Assembly (NCBI GenBank): GCA_002778195.1 | Contig: PCDI01000013.1 | Coordinates: forward strand, 515,021-579,020 | Length of the DNA stretch: 64,000 bases | DNA from: Raffaelea ambrosiae | Lineage: Eukaryota > Ascomycota > Sordariomycetes > Ophiostomatales > Ophiostomataceae | Reading direction: 5' to 3' | In this document: piece after piece, positions 34,701-47,835 of the stretch | Numbering within the stretch: the first letter of the stretch is position 1 | Layout of the letters: each line of letters opens with the position of its first letter | The notes under the pieces: model-generated | The model's input: the letters and a program-made list of their open reading frames with translations, nothing else | What the model was told of the DNA's origin: nothing | The model's database searches: none | Position numbers and translations under genes: made by a program

Positions 34701-35102
34701 GCAACTGGCGCTAACAAAAACGCCACTGCCTCGTCAATTGCAGCATTCTCAAAACCTTCCTTGGCCGGCTATACAATAGCACCAGTGCCAGCGCCAACCA
34801 CGGACCGCGAGCCAACGCCTGTGGAAGTGATGGAGCGTGCCAACGCACAATTTTGTGCTACACCATCCCGTAAAGAAGTAGGGGATGCCCCTGTCCCCGC
34901 TGTGGAAGAGCCCCTTCCAGAGACAAAATCTTATGTCGATTCGGGTGCTGGGCTGCTAGATCAAATCAAAGGAATCGGCGCTGTGTATGACGAAAAGCAC
35001 GGAGGCGGGCATCTCTCGAGAGGTGCACGGGACGGCGACGACAACCTTCTTGGCCGCTATTCTTCCATTGATGATGAACTAAATGCGCTTGCTATGAGCT
35101 AA
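31743..35102 (+). CDS. Divergent protein-kinase-like protein with long disordered flanks
   Basis: Inferred CDS is join(31743..33239, 33366..35102), 1077 residues, with a 126-bp intron (donor GTTGGT, CTAAC branch, CAG acceptor). The next candidate donor, GTTACT two codons earlier, is also in phase. The frame is open upstream to about 31587, but the first ATG is at 31743. Residues 1-400 are Pro/Ser/Gln-rich; a conserved segment about 430-510 (YELEHIWILNLSMHFRD onward) precedes a kinase fold at about 530-760. Kinase signs: Lys545 (LLIKKE), Glu560 (LYEVNAL), catalytic-loop GDFTLSN with Asp639 and Asn644, DFG-position Asp657 (IIDIN), PPE, and DLYQLGMVLWAL. HRD is QGD and DFG is DIN, and the glycine-rich loop is degenerate. 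The substrate and pathway are unknown. The C-terminal about 300 residues are disordered. Confidence 0.85.
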
Positions 35103-38100
35103 TATACTCCAATGGCTGGAACGAAGGAATGATCGGTCTCTTCGCGAGCATTGTCTATACGTCTTATTTCGGGATATGTATTTTGTAATCTATTAGCTGT
35201 TGTTTTTCTTTTCTTTTCGGGGAACTGGATCGTTCTTTGTTTATTGCTCTCTTACTGTTTCGGGTCTCTTTTATTTTGTTAATTTTCTCCTATTCACTCC
35301 ATGTATCTTTCCATGTTTGGACATCTCTTGACATTTGTATCTTACTATACTGGGCAGGGAGACTGTTCACAAGAGGACGACTGTTCGCACAGGCAACTAC
35401 GGTTCAAAGGTATTGTGTTGCAGAAATTGGAATCTGGCGGACTACTGATAGCATTTGCGTCAAGGGCCAAATTTGAGGTCCGACATCTTTGGCATAGCGG
35501 GTATCGTGTTGATACACTGCGAAACAAAATCAAAACAAGAGCACCAGCCGTTGCTACGAGTACACAAAGTCTTGTTCACTAACATGTTTTTTTGCTGATT
35601 ATGGACAAGGGTGCCAGAGAAGCTCAATCTACAAGACTAACCCAAATGTAGATTAGTTCTTTTCATGTCCCGCCTCTTGAATATCATCAGATAGGATTTG
35701 TCACGTGCCATATAGAATCCAAATACAAACATGAAATCTGATACTCGTATCTTATTCCGATATGTTGTTGAGGCTGTCGTTCCCGAGGGGAGCCATTGGT
35801 TCGTTGAGAAGCAATTGCGTCCTATCAGAGAATCTCCAACGCGTCGGGAACAGTTGGGAAGGGGATTGCCATCTGGTTGAAAGAATCAGGTGTTGATTCT
35901 GCGAGGATGCGACGATAACGCCTCACTGTTGCAATCCGAGAAGACGAAAGGGGGACGTAAGATGGACTGGTGGGGGCAAGAACGCCCCAAAGAGTAATCA
36001 ATCGTCGACCCAGAGGTTTTGCCTCGGGTTCCCCTGGCTTTCTTCATATACGATACAGGCGCAGGCGTAAAGGGAGAGAACGGACACTTGAGTGGAGACG
36101 TGGGGCACATAGATGTTGGGGAAGGAAATGTGTGGCGGGCGGTTTTTTTTTTCTTTTTTTTTTCCAATTCAAAAAAAAAAAAGCTTACGGTCTATTAGGA
36201 TTGGAAGATGCCTCCTACTACTCGTACGGAGACGTCATGTCTGCACGGTAACTAGTCCATATGGCGGTGACGGGGTATCCACGGTAGTATAGAGAGCGGG
36301 TTTTGCCTGGGAACGGCATTCCCATGATAACCAGTTCATGAGCACAAGCAATGACTCTTTCCTGATTAGCTAGTTGCGGCTTCCTTTACAATGATGTGTA
36401 TCATGACCGCGAGAGGCAGACGTTTGAAAAGCACCAAATATAGTTGTGGTTTGCCTGTAGACACTGGGCCTGGCAGAGCATGATTCTCACCGAAATTCTG
36501 GCGGTGTTAGTTTTGACTTCTCAAACTATATTTATATCAGTAACACTTTTGGGGTTTCGGGGTTACCTCGTTGTTATAAGAAATTGCGTGCGCTGGAAAG
36601 TACTATGCGGAAACTCCTTCCTTGTACTACGGAAACTCCAACAGAATCTGTATTGCGCGTAAACTGAATTGTCCAATGGGTGGCAATGATGGTAAAGGCT
36701 GGCGCGTGGTTGGCTGCGAATCGCTGACCATTAAGAAGATACCTATCCCCCCCTACATCTTGCGCCCAGAATAAAGTCACGCTCTACTGATGCCAAGGAC
36801 CTCCCCACGTTACGCTGCTGCAAGCGAATCTGATGTGTCCTGTCGGGAACAGGGGAAGGAGCGATGGGGCTCCTGCGGTAAGGAAAGAGCTAACAGGGCT
36901 AGGGAGGCGGTCTTGTAACGGCTGCGCCAATCACCGGCTGTCGTTCTCAGTGTCGCTTTTTCCCGGTCCCAACAGTTTTTAGGTGAAGACCGTAGTGCCG
37001 ACCCCAACAAAAACAAGCAGCATTGAGGACGAGCGCAAGGCCAGCCCGAAGAAGAGCAAGACACAGGCCAAAAAACTCGAAAAAAAAAAAAAAAACATGA
37101 GATGCTTCCGTCACCGTCTCTGCTAGCAGCTGTCGCCGCCTCCTGTAGCGGGACTGCTACAGGCCTGGGCTTGTGGCCACCCCATTCCTGGAGAGAGTCT
37201 CGCGCCTTCCCCAGGGACTAATAGCTAGACGCCTGGGAGTGGCTGACTGGCTGGCCATCGGCCAGCGAGCTGCCGATGCTCTACGGATGGGCGGAAGGCA
37301 CAGCCAGGGGAAATACGGGGAAGGTGCGAACGTGTGTGTCTCACCACCGACCAGGCTCGCACTTGCCTGTTTGGCATGACACGCGGCGGGCAGGCAACGA
37401 ACTTTGAATGCTGTCTCTGCACATCGCTGCGTGGCTCTGTCTTAACTGGTATCTGATATAGCAGCTGGGCTCGCATTTCCTCGGCTGATCTGGCGTAGGG
37501 GCATCTGCCAGAAGCATTTGGCAGAAGGCACATGAAAACGGCCATTGCGTAGAAAGACCACTCGTGCCCCAACAACAGCGAGGCTGTCTGTTTGCGTACG
37601 GTGTAGAGACGTCGAGTCGCGCCTCCCCTGCTGGACCAACAAATGGCAGGAACAGGCCACAGACAGTCGCATAGCAGGGAAGGAACGGAGCCGGCCTTGC
37701 CTTCTTTCCTTCTTTCCTAGCCGGAAACAAAGGGACCAGAGACACAAGCACAACGAAACCCCAACCGTCCGCCACCAGCAAGTGAGCCCACACCTGGCCG
37801 CCCCAAACCTCCCCAAGCCTCCCCAAACTGTGCCAGACTCTGCTGGGCTGAGCCGGAGCTGCCTGCCCGCCGCCCATCGCTCCTTCCCACCAAACGCCCC
37901 TGCTCCTGCCCCGTCTGGACTCGTCGTTCCTGGTCTTTTTCTTTATTTTTTATTTTTTATTTTTTTTCGGTTTCCTTTTTTTTCTTCTCTCCGGTTTGGT
38001 ATAAGTGGTTCCGGCTTTTGCCTCGTCTACATATCTTCCGCCTCCCAACCCCTCCTCCTCTCCCCCTTCTACCTTCTTTCCTCGTCCTTCCTTGTTGTCT

Positions 38101-38499
38101 CCTCTCCCTTCCTATCCTGCAAAACCCCAGGTATCAACGCCTTCGGTTGTCCTCTCTTTTGCGTCCTCCCCACGCAGCTCTCTCTCTTTCCTCTGTCGTC
38201 CCTGTCCTCCGTTTGTGGGTCCGCCTCAACAGCTGTCCACTGGTTGGGGAGCCGAGGTTTTCGTCAACGACGACCAACAAGAGACGAAGCACGACGATAC
38301 AACGAACAGCATCGTTAGGGAGGTCTAGCTATTAGCCTTCTCTCATTGTTTTTTTCCCTTCAACTTGTCTTGTTTTCCTTTCTCGCCCCCCTCTCTGCCT
38401 CACTCTCTTGTCTGTTCCTCTTGAAACAGAACATCCCAACAACAGATTCTCACGATCTTCCCCTTCTTGGACGACCTTGCCAGTCTCCAATCTTCCAAC
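35103..38499. other. Intergenic region and promoter/leader of the desaturase gene
   Basis: About 3.4 kb. It holds the 3' flank of the kinase-like gene, TACGAGTA-type words at about 35555, 35741 and 36219, a CACGTG at 35702-35707, A/T homopolymers near 36150-36180 and 37080, and, from about 37900, a strongly C/T-rich stretch that suits the promoter and long 5' leader of OLE1. I see no gene. Confidence 0.6.
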
Positions 38500-40277
38500 A
38501 TGGCCTCCTCCAAGCCGAAGATCGTCGTGGCCGACGCCATCGTCGACGGCACCACTGACTTCAAGCCCTTGCGGTCGAAGCAGTACGATATCCGCAAAAC
38601 GCACATTTCAGAGATGCCAATCACCTGGACTAACTGGCCTCTGCATGTCGACTGGCTCAACACCTTTTTCATCCTGATTGTGCCGGCTATGGGATTTATC
38701 TCCACGTACTGGATTCCCCTGCAGTTCAATACTTTGGTTTTCGCCCTAGTGTACTACTTCAACACTGGGCTTGGTATTACCGCAGGTGAGTGAGAGTCCA
38801 GCCCGGCTGGCATTTGCTGTTTGGAGTTTTGTTTTTCTGTATATCACCTGTGTCTCTTTTACATAGGCTTTTTTCTGCTTTTCTTGGCATGTCCTGCTTT
38901 TTGGCTGCGTATTTCGTCTTTTGCTCTCCTCATCTTCTCCTTTCTCTGTTTATCTTTTTCTTTTCATCTTGTTTTTTTTTTTCACATTCTTTGGCTACCA
39001 TTCTTCTGTTCCTTTCCAATTTCTTCACGTCTTGAATCGTTGTCCCATCTCGTTTCTCTCCTTTCTCCGTATCATTTCTCTGCTTTTTACCCGTTCGTTC
39101 GCCGCTGGCTCGACCCAGAACTAACCGGCCAACCACAGGCTATCACCGCCTTTGGGCTCACACTTCCTTCAAGGCCACGCTTCCCCTCAAGATCTACCTC
39201 GCTGCTGTTGGCGCCGGTGCCGTCGAGGGCTCCATCCGCTGGTGGTCCCGCGGCCACCGTGCCCACCACCGCTACACCGACACAGACAAGGACCCGTACT
39301 CGGTCCGCAAGGGCCTGCTCTACTCCCACATAGGCTGGATGGTCATGAAGCAGAACCCCAAGCGCATTGGCCGCACCGACATCACCGACCTGAACGAGGA
39401 TGCCGTCGTCGTCTGGCAGCACAAGAACTACATCAAGTCGGTCCTGTTCATGGGCATTTTCTTCCCCATTCTCGTCTGCGGTCTCGGCTGGAACGACTGG
39501 TGGGGCGGCTTTGTCTACGGCGGTCTCCTGCGCATCTTTGTCGTCCAGCAGGCCACCTTCTGCGTCAACTCCCTGGCCCACTGGCTCGGCGACCAGCCGT
39601 TCGACGACCGCAACTCGCCGCGTGACCACGTGATCACTGCTCTTGTCACCCTCGGCGAAGGCTACCATAACTTCCACCACGAGTTCCCGTCCGACTACCG
39701 CAACGCCATTCAGTGGTGGCAGTACGACCCGACCAAGTGGAGCATCTGGCTGTGGAAGCAGCTGGGCCTGGCCTACGACCTGAAGCAGTTCCGCCAGAAC
39801 GAGATCGACAAGGGCCGGCTACAGCAGATGCAGAAGAAGCTCGACCAGAAGCGCGCCACGCTCGACTGGGGTATCCCCCTGGAGCAGCTGCCTGTGGTTG
39901 ACTGGGACGACTTTGCTGCCCAGGCTAAGAACGGCAAGGCCCTTGTTGCCATTGCTGGCGTCATCCACGATGTCACCAGCTTTGTCCAGGACCACCCCGG
40001 CGGCAAGGCTCTCATCAAGTCTGCTATTGGCAAGGATGCCACGGCAATTTTCAATGGCGGGGTATATAACCATTCGAACGCCGCACACAACTTGCTGTCC
40101 ACCATGCGTGTCGGTGTTCTTCGCGGCGGCTGCGAGGTCGAGATCTGGAAGCGTGCCAACTACGAAAGCAACAAGGACATTTCCTACGTCACCGATTCGG
40201 AAGGGCGGCAGATAGTTCGCGCCGGCGAACAGGTGACTCGCGTTTCCCAGCCCATTGCCACGGCCCAGGCTGCGTAA
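38500..40277 (+). CDS. OLE1: Delta-9 fatty-acid (acyl-CoA) desaturase
   Basis: Inferred CDS is join(38500..38785, 39139..40277), 474 residues; a single intron of 353 bp begins GTGAGT and ends CACAG, splitting a Gly codon just before the first histidine box. The enzyme sits in the ER membrane and puts a cis double bond at C9 of palmitoyl- and stearoyl-CoA, using electrons from cytochrome b5. The three iron-binding histidine boxes are complete: HRLWAH at 98-103, HRAHH at 135-139 and HNFHH at 272-276. Hydrophobic segments lie near residues 50-95 and 190-235. A cytochrome b5 domain is fused at the C-terminus, with the heme-binding HPGG at 381-384 and a second histidine in NHSNAAH. The start MASSKPK matches related fungal enzymes; the in-frame frame opening before it uses no ATG. 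Length is normal. Confidence 0.97.
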
Positions 40278-41638
40278 GGAGATTATTGTCGCCTATCGCC
40301 TTCATTCAGCCTACCTTTTTTGTGCCCCTGAGCTCCGTTGACTACCCCTATCACCGAGCTACCTCTACTATTTATACGACTTTCTCGCTTTACCCTGGAG
40401 CCTCTCCTTTTATGGCCGAACGCTTGCTTCTTTTTAACGGAAGATTTGAAGTCCTGATGTGTGCATGAAAAGAATGGCGGGGGGAATACAGGAGGAAGGA
40501 AGGATCAGGTCCCCCAAGTCAGTCCACACAAAGTGATAGCGGCTTGGGGCATGTTGTGGTTTGCTTCTCTTTCATGCAGCCGGCCTAACAGTGGCAAAGA
40601 CGCACGAGAACGTCATGAACGACAAAACAACGTTCAATTTGAAAGCCCTGTATTTGCATTTTGTGTTTCCAATTTTCCTCTTCTCAAGAATGAAAACAAA
40701 AACGGAACGGATGGAGTTTGACAGAGGGGTCTACATTTTTTTATCTGGTTTTTCTTTCCCTATTCAAAACCGGTTGTTTACTTTTTTTTCACTCATCATT
40801 ATTCGGAATGAAATCAAATGATATACTTTTTCACCATGCCATGAAATTTCCTCGTTGAACTATGTGCCGCCAAGTCTGCTCGCCTGAAGTGGACTCTGAA
40901 AAATCATTGGTCCCATGATTGGATTTTGCTGAACTCATCGTTTAATGCAAGAGCTTTGGTTGAGGCGTTTTGTGGCCTGACTAGGGAAAACTAAATTACG
41001 AATACGTGTGTAATAAGTGATGACTAGTAGGTTTGTTTGGTCAACGCAAGAAAGCAAGCATTGGGTCGCCCCCTTTGTTCGACGGGCTGCCATTGGCAAG
41101 TAAAATGGAAATAGGAACGCGATTCTGAAGAGTTTCCTGCTTTCCCAACGCATAGTAATATCCTCAGCCACGATGAACAAGCTGAGTGAGAAATAGAGAA
41201 AAAGAAAAGGCTCCGATATAAAAAGAGGACCGTAGAAACGAAGCGGAAGCAGCATGAGTAAGAAACACCCTCCTAGTGATAAGAAACCGTTTGCAATGTT
41301 TGAGAGAGTAACAAAATCAAATGAATCAAAAGCAAAATTATCCGCCTATACCCTTGAACCCGAATATCCTCAGGCGAAATACAAAAAACGGCCAACGCAT
41401 GGATGAAAAAAATTATAAAATATAGAAAATAAAAAAGATCGTTCGGTGTATGCGCCTGTGTGTAGAATGGGGTGTAACGCGGCAACGCCTCTGGAAAATG
41501 TCTTGGGACCCTTCGTGTTGCCTCGCAAAAGGTTGTCTCTCTCCACCGCTACGCTGCTTGCGTAGTTTCTAAGTTCCTGCATCTCTCTTTCTCTGCTCTG
41601 TCCTAAGCTCGATCCTCCCTTCCCCGCACCCCCCATTT
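40278..41638. other. Convergent intergenic region
   Basis: About 1.36 kb between the stops of OLE1 (+) and the SNF2 helicase gene (-). It is relatively A/T-rich, especially 41270-41440, as expected for 3' UTRs. I see no gene. Confidence 0.6.
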
Positions 41639-44600
41639 CTACTTGAACAGACTCTGCAGGTCCTGCAGACGCTTCCGCGCTGCATCGGCCACGCTCACTG
41701 CCCGGTCGGTCCGGTCCATGGACAGATTCGCCAGCTTGATCTTCATGCTCTGGATGTCGCGCATCCGCTCCTCGAAACTGTTGCGCATAATGTACCGCTT
41801 CGTGAAGACCTCCCGCTTCTGGCCCAGCCGGTGCACCCGGTCAACGGCCTGCGCCTCGGCCGCCGGATTGTATTGCGGCTCCATCACGTACACGTGGTTG
41901 CCTGCCGTCAGATTCAGACCCAGGCCACCCGCCATGATCGACACAAGGATCACGCGCACCTGGGGGTCCTCCCGGAACGTGTCCATCGCCTGTGTCCGCG
42001 CCTGCCGCGACATCCGCCCGTCCAGCCGCGTGTACGCGATCCCGTTGTTCCGCAGCGCTAGCTGGATCAGGTCCAGATGCGACGTCCACCCAGAGAAGAC
42101 GACCGACTTGATTGGCGGCTCCCCCTTGGCTTCCAGCGCGACACTCTCCGCCTCGTTCTCCTTCAGATCGCGGATCAGCGCCTTGGTCTTGGTGTGTGGA
42201 CCGCTGTAGTCAGCCTCATTGATCGTCTTTCCCAGAGGGCCACCAGAGGTGCCGCCGCCACTGCTACGCAGCTTGGTGCTGCTGCTGTTCCGGCTGGTGG
42301 TGACAGCTGACGCGGATGGGTCTCCGCTGTGCTCCTGCTGTGGCGCATCGTGCTCAGCATCGGCGCGCTCGTGGCGCAGAGCACGGCACGTGAAGACGAC
42401 CTTTTCTTGGCAGACGGGGCAGGTGCCCGGCTGGCCGCTCTTGTGGGACAGCCCACGCTCCTCGTCTCGGAAGTGCTTGACGCAGTCGGGGCAGAAGACG
42501 TGGAAACATGGCGTCATGTAGCAGACAATGTCTTCCTGTTTCTCGGAGCGAATATCCGTCGACAGGTCGCTGGTCTCGAGCGCGGCGCCGAGCTTGCGCT
42601 TGCAGCGCTCGCAGGCGTCGGCGTTGGTGTTGGTGAGAAGATCAAATACTTCATAAGCCTTGGCATCAGTCACGGGTGGCTTGGCCTGGCCCGGACCGGA
42701 GCCGTCGTCGTCGTCGTCATCATTGTCCAGGTCAATAGCCGATTCCAGCGTCATGCCCTGCGCCAGCTTGAGGTCGTCCTCGCTGAGCAGGTCACGGCCG
42801 TGGGCGCAGATGAGACGCAGACGCAGGATCGACTGCAGAATGTGAATGTACGTTTTACCGCCCATGAGGCGCTCGTTACGGCCCGTCAGCACCTGGAGCC
42901 GGTCCTTAGCGTTGGCGTTGTAAAACTTGTACAGCGCCATTTCGTCTGGCGAAAAGTCGAGTTTCTCCACAACGTCATGGCGCGCAGGCAGGTCGATCTT
43001 GTCCTTGAGCCGCCGCAGAGTGATCGTGTCGACCAGAATGCGCAGCTGCGGCAGAATGTTGGGGTCGCAGGCCCGGAACGGGTTCACCACGTAGTACGTA
43101 AACTTGGACCGCTCGTCAAACGGCTTCAGTCGCAGGAACGCCAGCAGAGACCCCAGATCCTCCAGCCGGTTCTGCACCGGCGTGCCCGTCACCGCCCACC
43201 GCCGGCTCGCCTGCAGACGGCAGATGGCCTTGAACTGCAGGGTGGCCTGCTCCCGGATCATGTGCGCCTCGTCCAGCACAATACGGAACCAGCCTACCTC
43301 CTCCAGCGGATACTCGGCCTGTTTGCGCTTGCTGCGGCCCGTCAGCTCGCTCGACACCGAGCCGTAGGTCGTGATGACAAGATCAAACTCGCTCAACCGC
43401 GCGACGTCCTTGATGCGGTTCTGTCCGTGGTAGATGTGGTAGCTGAGCGAGTCGGGCGCCAGGTGCTGCTTGATCTGCTCCTCCCAGTTTGTTATGGTGC
43501 TGAGCGGGCAGACAAGCAGCGTGCCACGGCCGTTGCGCCGCAGAGGGGTGAGGCCCAGAGACTGCGGCTCGGGAATGTCGAAGCTGCGCGACAGGCCGCC
43601 CGGCTTCTTCTTGCGCTCGGGCGCCTTGGGCTGATGCGGCGTGCTTGCGTACCACTCCTCGGCTGCGTGCCGGGAGCTGGCCACCAGCGCCAGGACGCTC
43701 AGCGTCTTGCCCAGGCCCATCATGTCGGCCAGGATGCCGCCGAGCGTCTCGCTTGGCTGTTCCTTCATGCTCTGGCCTGTGATCACGTTGTAGTAGACCG
43801 TCTGCCGCGAGGCCGTGTACCTCTTTTGCCAGATGGACGAGGTGAGCTTGGTGTCCGCCTGCTCGGCCAGCGGCTTCTCCCGGTTCGCCATGAAGTAGAG
43901 GGCTTGCTTCTGGTGCTTCAACATGGGCGTGGTCACAATGGGGTCCGGTTCTATCTCGGGCAGGTCGTCGGCATTGGCCATGGAGTCGAACACACTCAGC
44001 ACTTCGGAGCGAATCTCCTCCACGGTCCTAGTCTGGAGACTGGGTGCGGACGACAATGACGGCGTCGACAACGACGGCCGTATTGCAGGCGCTGCGGTGC
44101 CTGCAGCGGGCTGGCCCAGAATTGACGCGGGCACTTGGGGAACAGCCAGGCGGATGCCGGGCTCGACGCGGGTCGGCTCCACCAGCTTGCGGCCCGACTT
44201 CGCAAGATGCTTGGCTACCGACTTGCCGAATGAGGAAGCCCCGTATAGCACGAGCTCGATCTTGTACGAGCGCGAAATGGGCTTCCCGAGGACCTCATCC
44301 TCCAGCTTCCGCCGAGAGGGGATGCGGGCATCGGGCCGCAGGCGCACGCTGGGGATGTCCATGAGAGGAACCAGTGCCTTGGCCGTGCGCGCATCCAAGC
44401 TGCCAAAGACTTCCCGCGTGTAGTCGTACACTTGGATGGTATTGGTCTTGTCGTCGGCTTTGCGCCGCAGCACGATCTTGACAAACGGCCAGTAGGCCGG
44501 CCCGCCCATAGCGAGGCTGCCCGGCTTGGGCGATGGCAGCTTGTGGCAGTCCACCGTTGCGCCGTGCAGGGCGCCGAAGCACACTTCCTCGTATGAGTCC

Positions 44601-45856
44601 TTGGACTTGCCGCCGTCGTTGTCTGTGCCTGCAAAGTGTTAGCGCTATTGGCCACGAATCAAAACAGAGCGGTGGCTCGTACCATCCGTGAGATCGACCA
44701 TCACTGCCGTCTTACTGGGAGTCGGCTTCTTTGTGTCCGAGCCCTTTTCGGACTTGATGCTGTCTGCCAGGATGCCGGAGCTGCCATGCTTAAAGGTCTG
44801 CTTCGGCTTAGCAAGCGTATCGGGCGTCAGGACCTTGCGCCGTTTTGGCTCTGGTACGTCGATGCGGTCTTGCAGGTGGAAGCCGCGCTCGACCAGAGAT
44901 GCCATGCCATTCATGGGAGTCTCAGTACCCGCGAGTGCAGGCGATGGTGAATGCGTCAGGTCTGTCACCTGCGCCATATGCGCATTGTGCATTGGTTGCT
45001 CGTCGAAAAGCGATAATGGGTTGGGCTTAGGCACAGCAGCCGAGCCCATGAATTCAAAGCTAAGGGCACTTGGGCCGGAATCAGCTCCGAAGCTATTTTC
45101 GGCCAGAGCCGGTGCGCCCACAGGCGTCGAAAATATGTGGTTAGTGTTGTTCCGGTAAGCCATCTCGGGATTCCCAAAGGCAGCGTTTTCCATGGCTTCT
45201 AATGCGGGCTGCGTCATGCCGTTGACGGGAATCGGTGCAGCGATGGGAAGCTGCGTCTGCAGACCGCCCCCAAAGGCATGCTGAGGGTCGAGCAGCATCG
45301 ACTGGTTCCATCCGAATCCATTCTGCATTGGGTCTGCCGGGGCGCCATTCTGGTTCAGGGTTTGCCGGCCTTCAGGAGGAGAGCGAGACTGGTTAGCATC
45401 ATAGACAGGTTGGCCGGCTATGTTGGTCTCATTGAAGCGTGACTTCACAGCCTCCTCAGACAACGGAGGGAGATGGAGGGCGGGAGCAGACGGGAAGTAA
45501 GGAGAAGAGGCGGGATGCGAAACGGGGAGAGACCCGGTGGGGTATGATAAGTCGGTCATGGCGACGCCCAACTTTGGTGAAAGTGAGATGCAGGACGGGT
45601 GAGAATCAGGACAGAACGAATTGGCAAAGTCCTCAGTCATCATCAGGGCATCCTGGCCAACTGGCAGAGACGGTGAAGCTGGACGAGGCTGTGGGGCTGT
45701 CTGGCACTGGAGCCGTTGAGGAGAGAGCTCACGAGGGGAAGGTAGATAAGAAGACGGAAATGGAACAGAGTTGAGTCGGGGAGAAGAGGGACAAAGTGAG
45801 AGAGAGGGTTCAGAAGGGGGAGAAATACCGTTGGGCGTGTGGTAGGGAGACGCCAT
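41639..45856 (-). CDS. Rad5/HLTF-type SNF2 ATPase with embedded RING finger
   Basis: Inferred CDS is complement(join(41639..44628, 44683..45856)), 1387 residues; the 54-bp intron has donor GTACGA, GCTAAC branch and GCAG acceptor. Proteins of this class are nuclear DNA translocases with ubiquitin-ligase activity that act in post-replication repair or chromatin remodelling. Residues 1-390 are Pro/Ser-rich and disordered. A conserved domain follows (EEVCFGALHGATVDCHKLP, about 403 onward). Helicase motifs: Walker A GLGKT near 696, DEAH at 844-847, TGTPVQN, then a C3HC4-type RING from CERC near 1064 to CPVC near 1131 inserted between the two RecA lobes, then SGWTSHLDLI, IMAGGLGLNLT and QAVDRVHRLGQ. 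The domain order fits the Rad5/HLTF/SMARCA3 group; a typical HIRAN domain is not obvious, so it may be a paralogue rather than the Rad5 orthologue. The start at 45856 is the first ATG. Confidence 0.93.
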
Positions 45857-47319
45857 GGTGTTGAAGACGGGGACCGGGGGCCGCCTTGAGCCGGCGGGAT
45901 GAGCTGAGGTCAGATTCTCATGCGCCGGGGACAAGCCTGGTGTGGTCTGGATAGACCGGGATCAGACACGGCAGGCGGAACGAAGCCGATTTCAGGCGAA
46001 TTTCATCGCAACGAGGCCGCGATCGGACCTGAATGTGGGAGGCGGGGAGTGTAAAGACGCCGGGTGTGGCGGGCTGAGGACCGAGACGAGTTAGACCCGA
46101 GAGACCTAGTAGACCTGAGCGCGCTGGAAATTGTGAGAAGGGTCGTGGTGGGGGGCGGGCATGAGCGCAGGCCATGTAGGAAGTTGAGGGGAGTCCGATA
46201 TCAAGAAGCCAAAAAAAGTCGGCGATGAGAAGACAAAATAGCCAGAGCACGCCGGGAGACAAAACAGGCAGGAGCGAAAGCGAAGACGTGTTAGACCGGC
46301 GGCCACGCGCGCGGCAAGGAAGGAGCGACTGGATGGGCCGGCTAGGTTGAATCCCGCAAGAAAACGCAAGACAGGCAGGAAAGAGGCCCGTTTGCGTGTC
46401 TGTGTGTGTTTGACAGTGTTGCACGAAGAGGAGACCACACAGAGAGCCTTTATCGCATCGCCGCCTGTCCGATATGGTTGCTCACGAGACCTGCTATGAA
46501 CCCCCCCAAGCGAAAGGTCTTCAGCCGCATGTGACCACCACTGAAAGGCTGCTTTCGCCAGCGAGTTTATTATAAATGGAACCGCCCGGCAGAACTGTCG
46601 CAGTGGGGAAAGCCAGATGGATTGGAGGGGGGGAGTGGTTGTTAGAGTATTGCCGTGTACTATGGTGTCTGGTGTGTAGTCGGAGTGGTGGGCGTCGGTG
46701 GTGTGGGCTTTTGGTCCGCTGTCTCGGTGGGGTGGTGGCGCTTGTCAAAACGCCCGTCCGTTCACGTGAGAGGTGTCCCACGTGACTGATCCTGACTGCT
46801 CCAGACGTGGTCGGCTGACTAGGCCGTGGCAACAGCCGCTTCCTACCGTGCGGGCCTGTTGTGTGAGTCGTTGCACCTGTCTTGCTTGGTCTGGGTCGAC
46901 GGTGGCTTACTACGTATGTGTCCGAGTCACTGCGAAGTCAAGTTCCATTTTTGTATCGGCGTCTCTGTCAGGTATTGGTTGTGCTGCACGGCGAAATAGC
47001 AGTAATTATTGTAAGTGAAGATAACCACGTGATAATATAAAACTTGCTGGTATCTGCGATCCCGTGACCTAAACAGGACCCCCTGTCGCAAAAAAAAACC
47101 CCCCGAACTCAAAGCTTCAATGCTGACTGAAAGTAAAACTACTTGCCTGCCCAACTACCAGCCTTTTTCTAAGTTTGTTACTCTAACTTTGTTAGAGGAG
47201 CTCCAAGTTACGGGGTCGCCCCCAAAAGTTGCACAATCAACAAACAGAAGGCGCGAGGTAGAGACACTCAGCAATTCAGACCCCCCACCTCCAGCGTAGG
47301 GCCGGACAGCATTATCACC
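45857..47319. promoter_or_regulatory. Divergent promoter between SNF2 helicase and BUD31
   Basis: About 1.46 kb. CACGTG palindromes lie at 46763-46768, 46779-46784 and 47026-47031. A TATAAA-like word lies near 46570. No credible coding frame. Confidence 0.6.
46763..46784. promoter_or_regulatory. Pair of CACGTG palindromes 10 bp apart
   Basis: CACGTG at 46763-46768 and 46779-46784 in the SNF2/BUD31 intergenic region. Close pairing suggests a functional bHLH site; not proven. Confidence 0.45.
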
Positions 47320-47835
47320 ATGCCCGCGATCCGCCACGCGTCGAAGCGCAAGGCCCCGCCAGAGGGTTTCGACGACATCGAAGACGACCTACTCGTCTTT
47401 GCCAACAAGATGAAAGACGCGCAAAACGCTCCGACCGACGGCATACCCAAAGCCCAGGCGCAGTGGCCGATTTTCCAGATTTCCCACCAGCGGAGCCGCT
47501 ACGTCTACGAGCTGTACTACGAAAAGGAGGCCATCAGCAAGAAGCTGTACGACTGGCTGCTGAAGAACGGCTATGCCGACGCGATGTTGATCGCCAAGTG
47601 GAAGAAGCAAGGCTACGAAAAGGTACACAGACCCATTTCTTTCGAAAGAGAGATTATAGTTTGTAAAGGCTTTCTTGGCTAACAAAATCAGTTGTGCTGT
47701 CTGCGGTGTGTTCAGACAAAAGAGACCAACTTCAACTCGACGTGCATCTGCCGCGTGCCGCGGGCACAGCTCAAGGAAGACCAAGACGTCCAGTGCATCA
47801 GCTGCGGATGCCGTGGCTGCGCGTCCAGCGACTAA
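47320..47835 (+). CDS. BUD31: Pre-mRNA splicing factor Bud31 (G10 family)
   Basis: Inferred CDS is join(47320..47622, 47692..47835), 148 residues, the usual size. Bud31 is a zinc-binding component of the activated spliceosome. Conserved blocks seen: APPEGFDDIE, WPIFQISHQRSRYVYELYY, LLKNGYADAMLIAKWKKQGYEK, and on exon 2 the cysteine cluster LCCLRCVQTKETNF, CICRVP and CISCGCRGCASSD. The first exon stops at GTACAC and the second follows TCAG, joining EK to LCCLRC exactly as in the family. Without splicing, the frame ends early and loses all zinc-binding cysteines. The ATG at 47320 starts the conserved MPAIR. Confidence 0.96.

Noticed and set aside
42329..44059. Long + strand frame (576 codons) opposite the SNF2 helicase
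   Set aside because: Shadow of a GC-rich coding strand; no recognisable motif, while the helicase motifs are complete.
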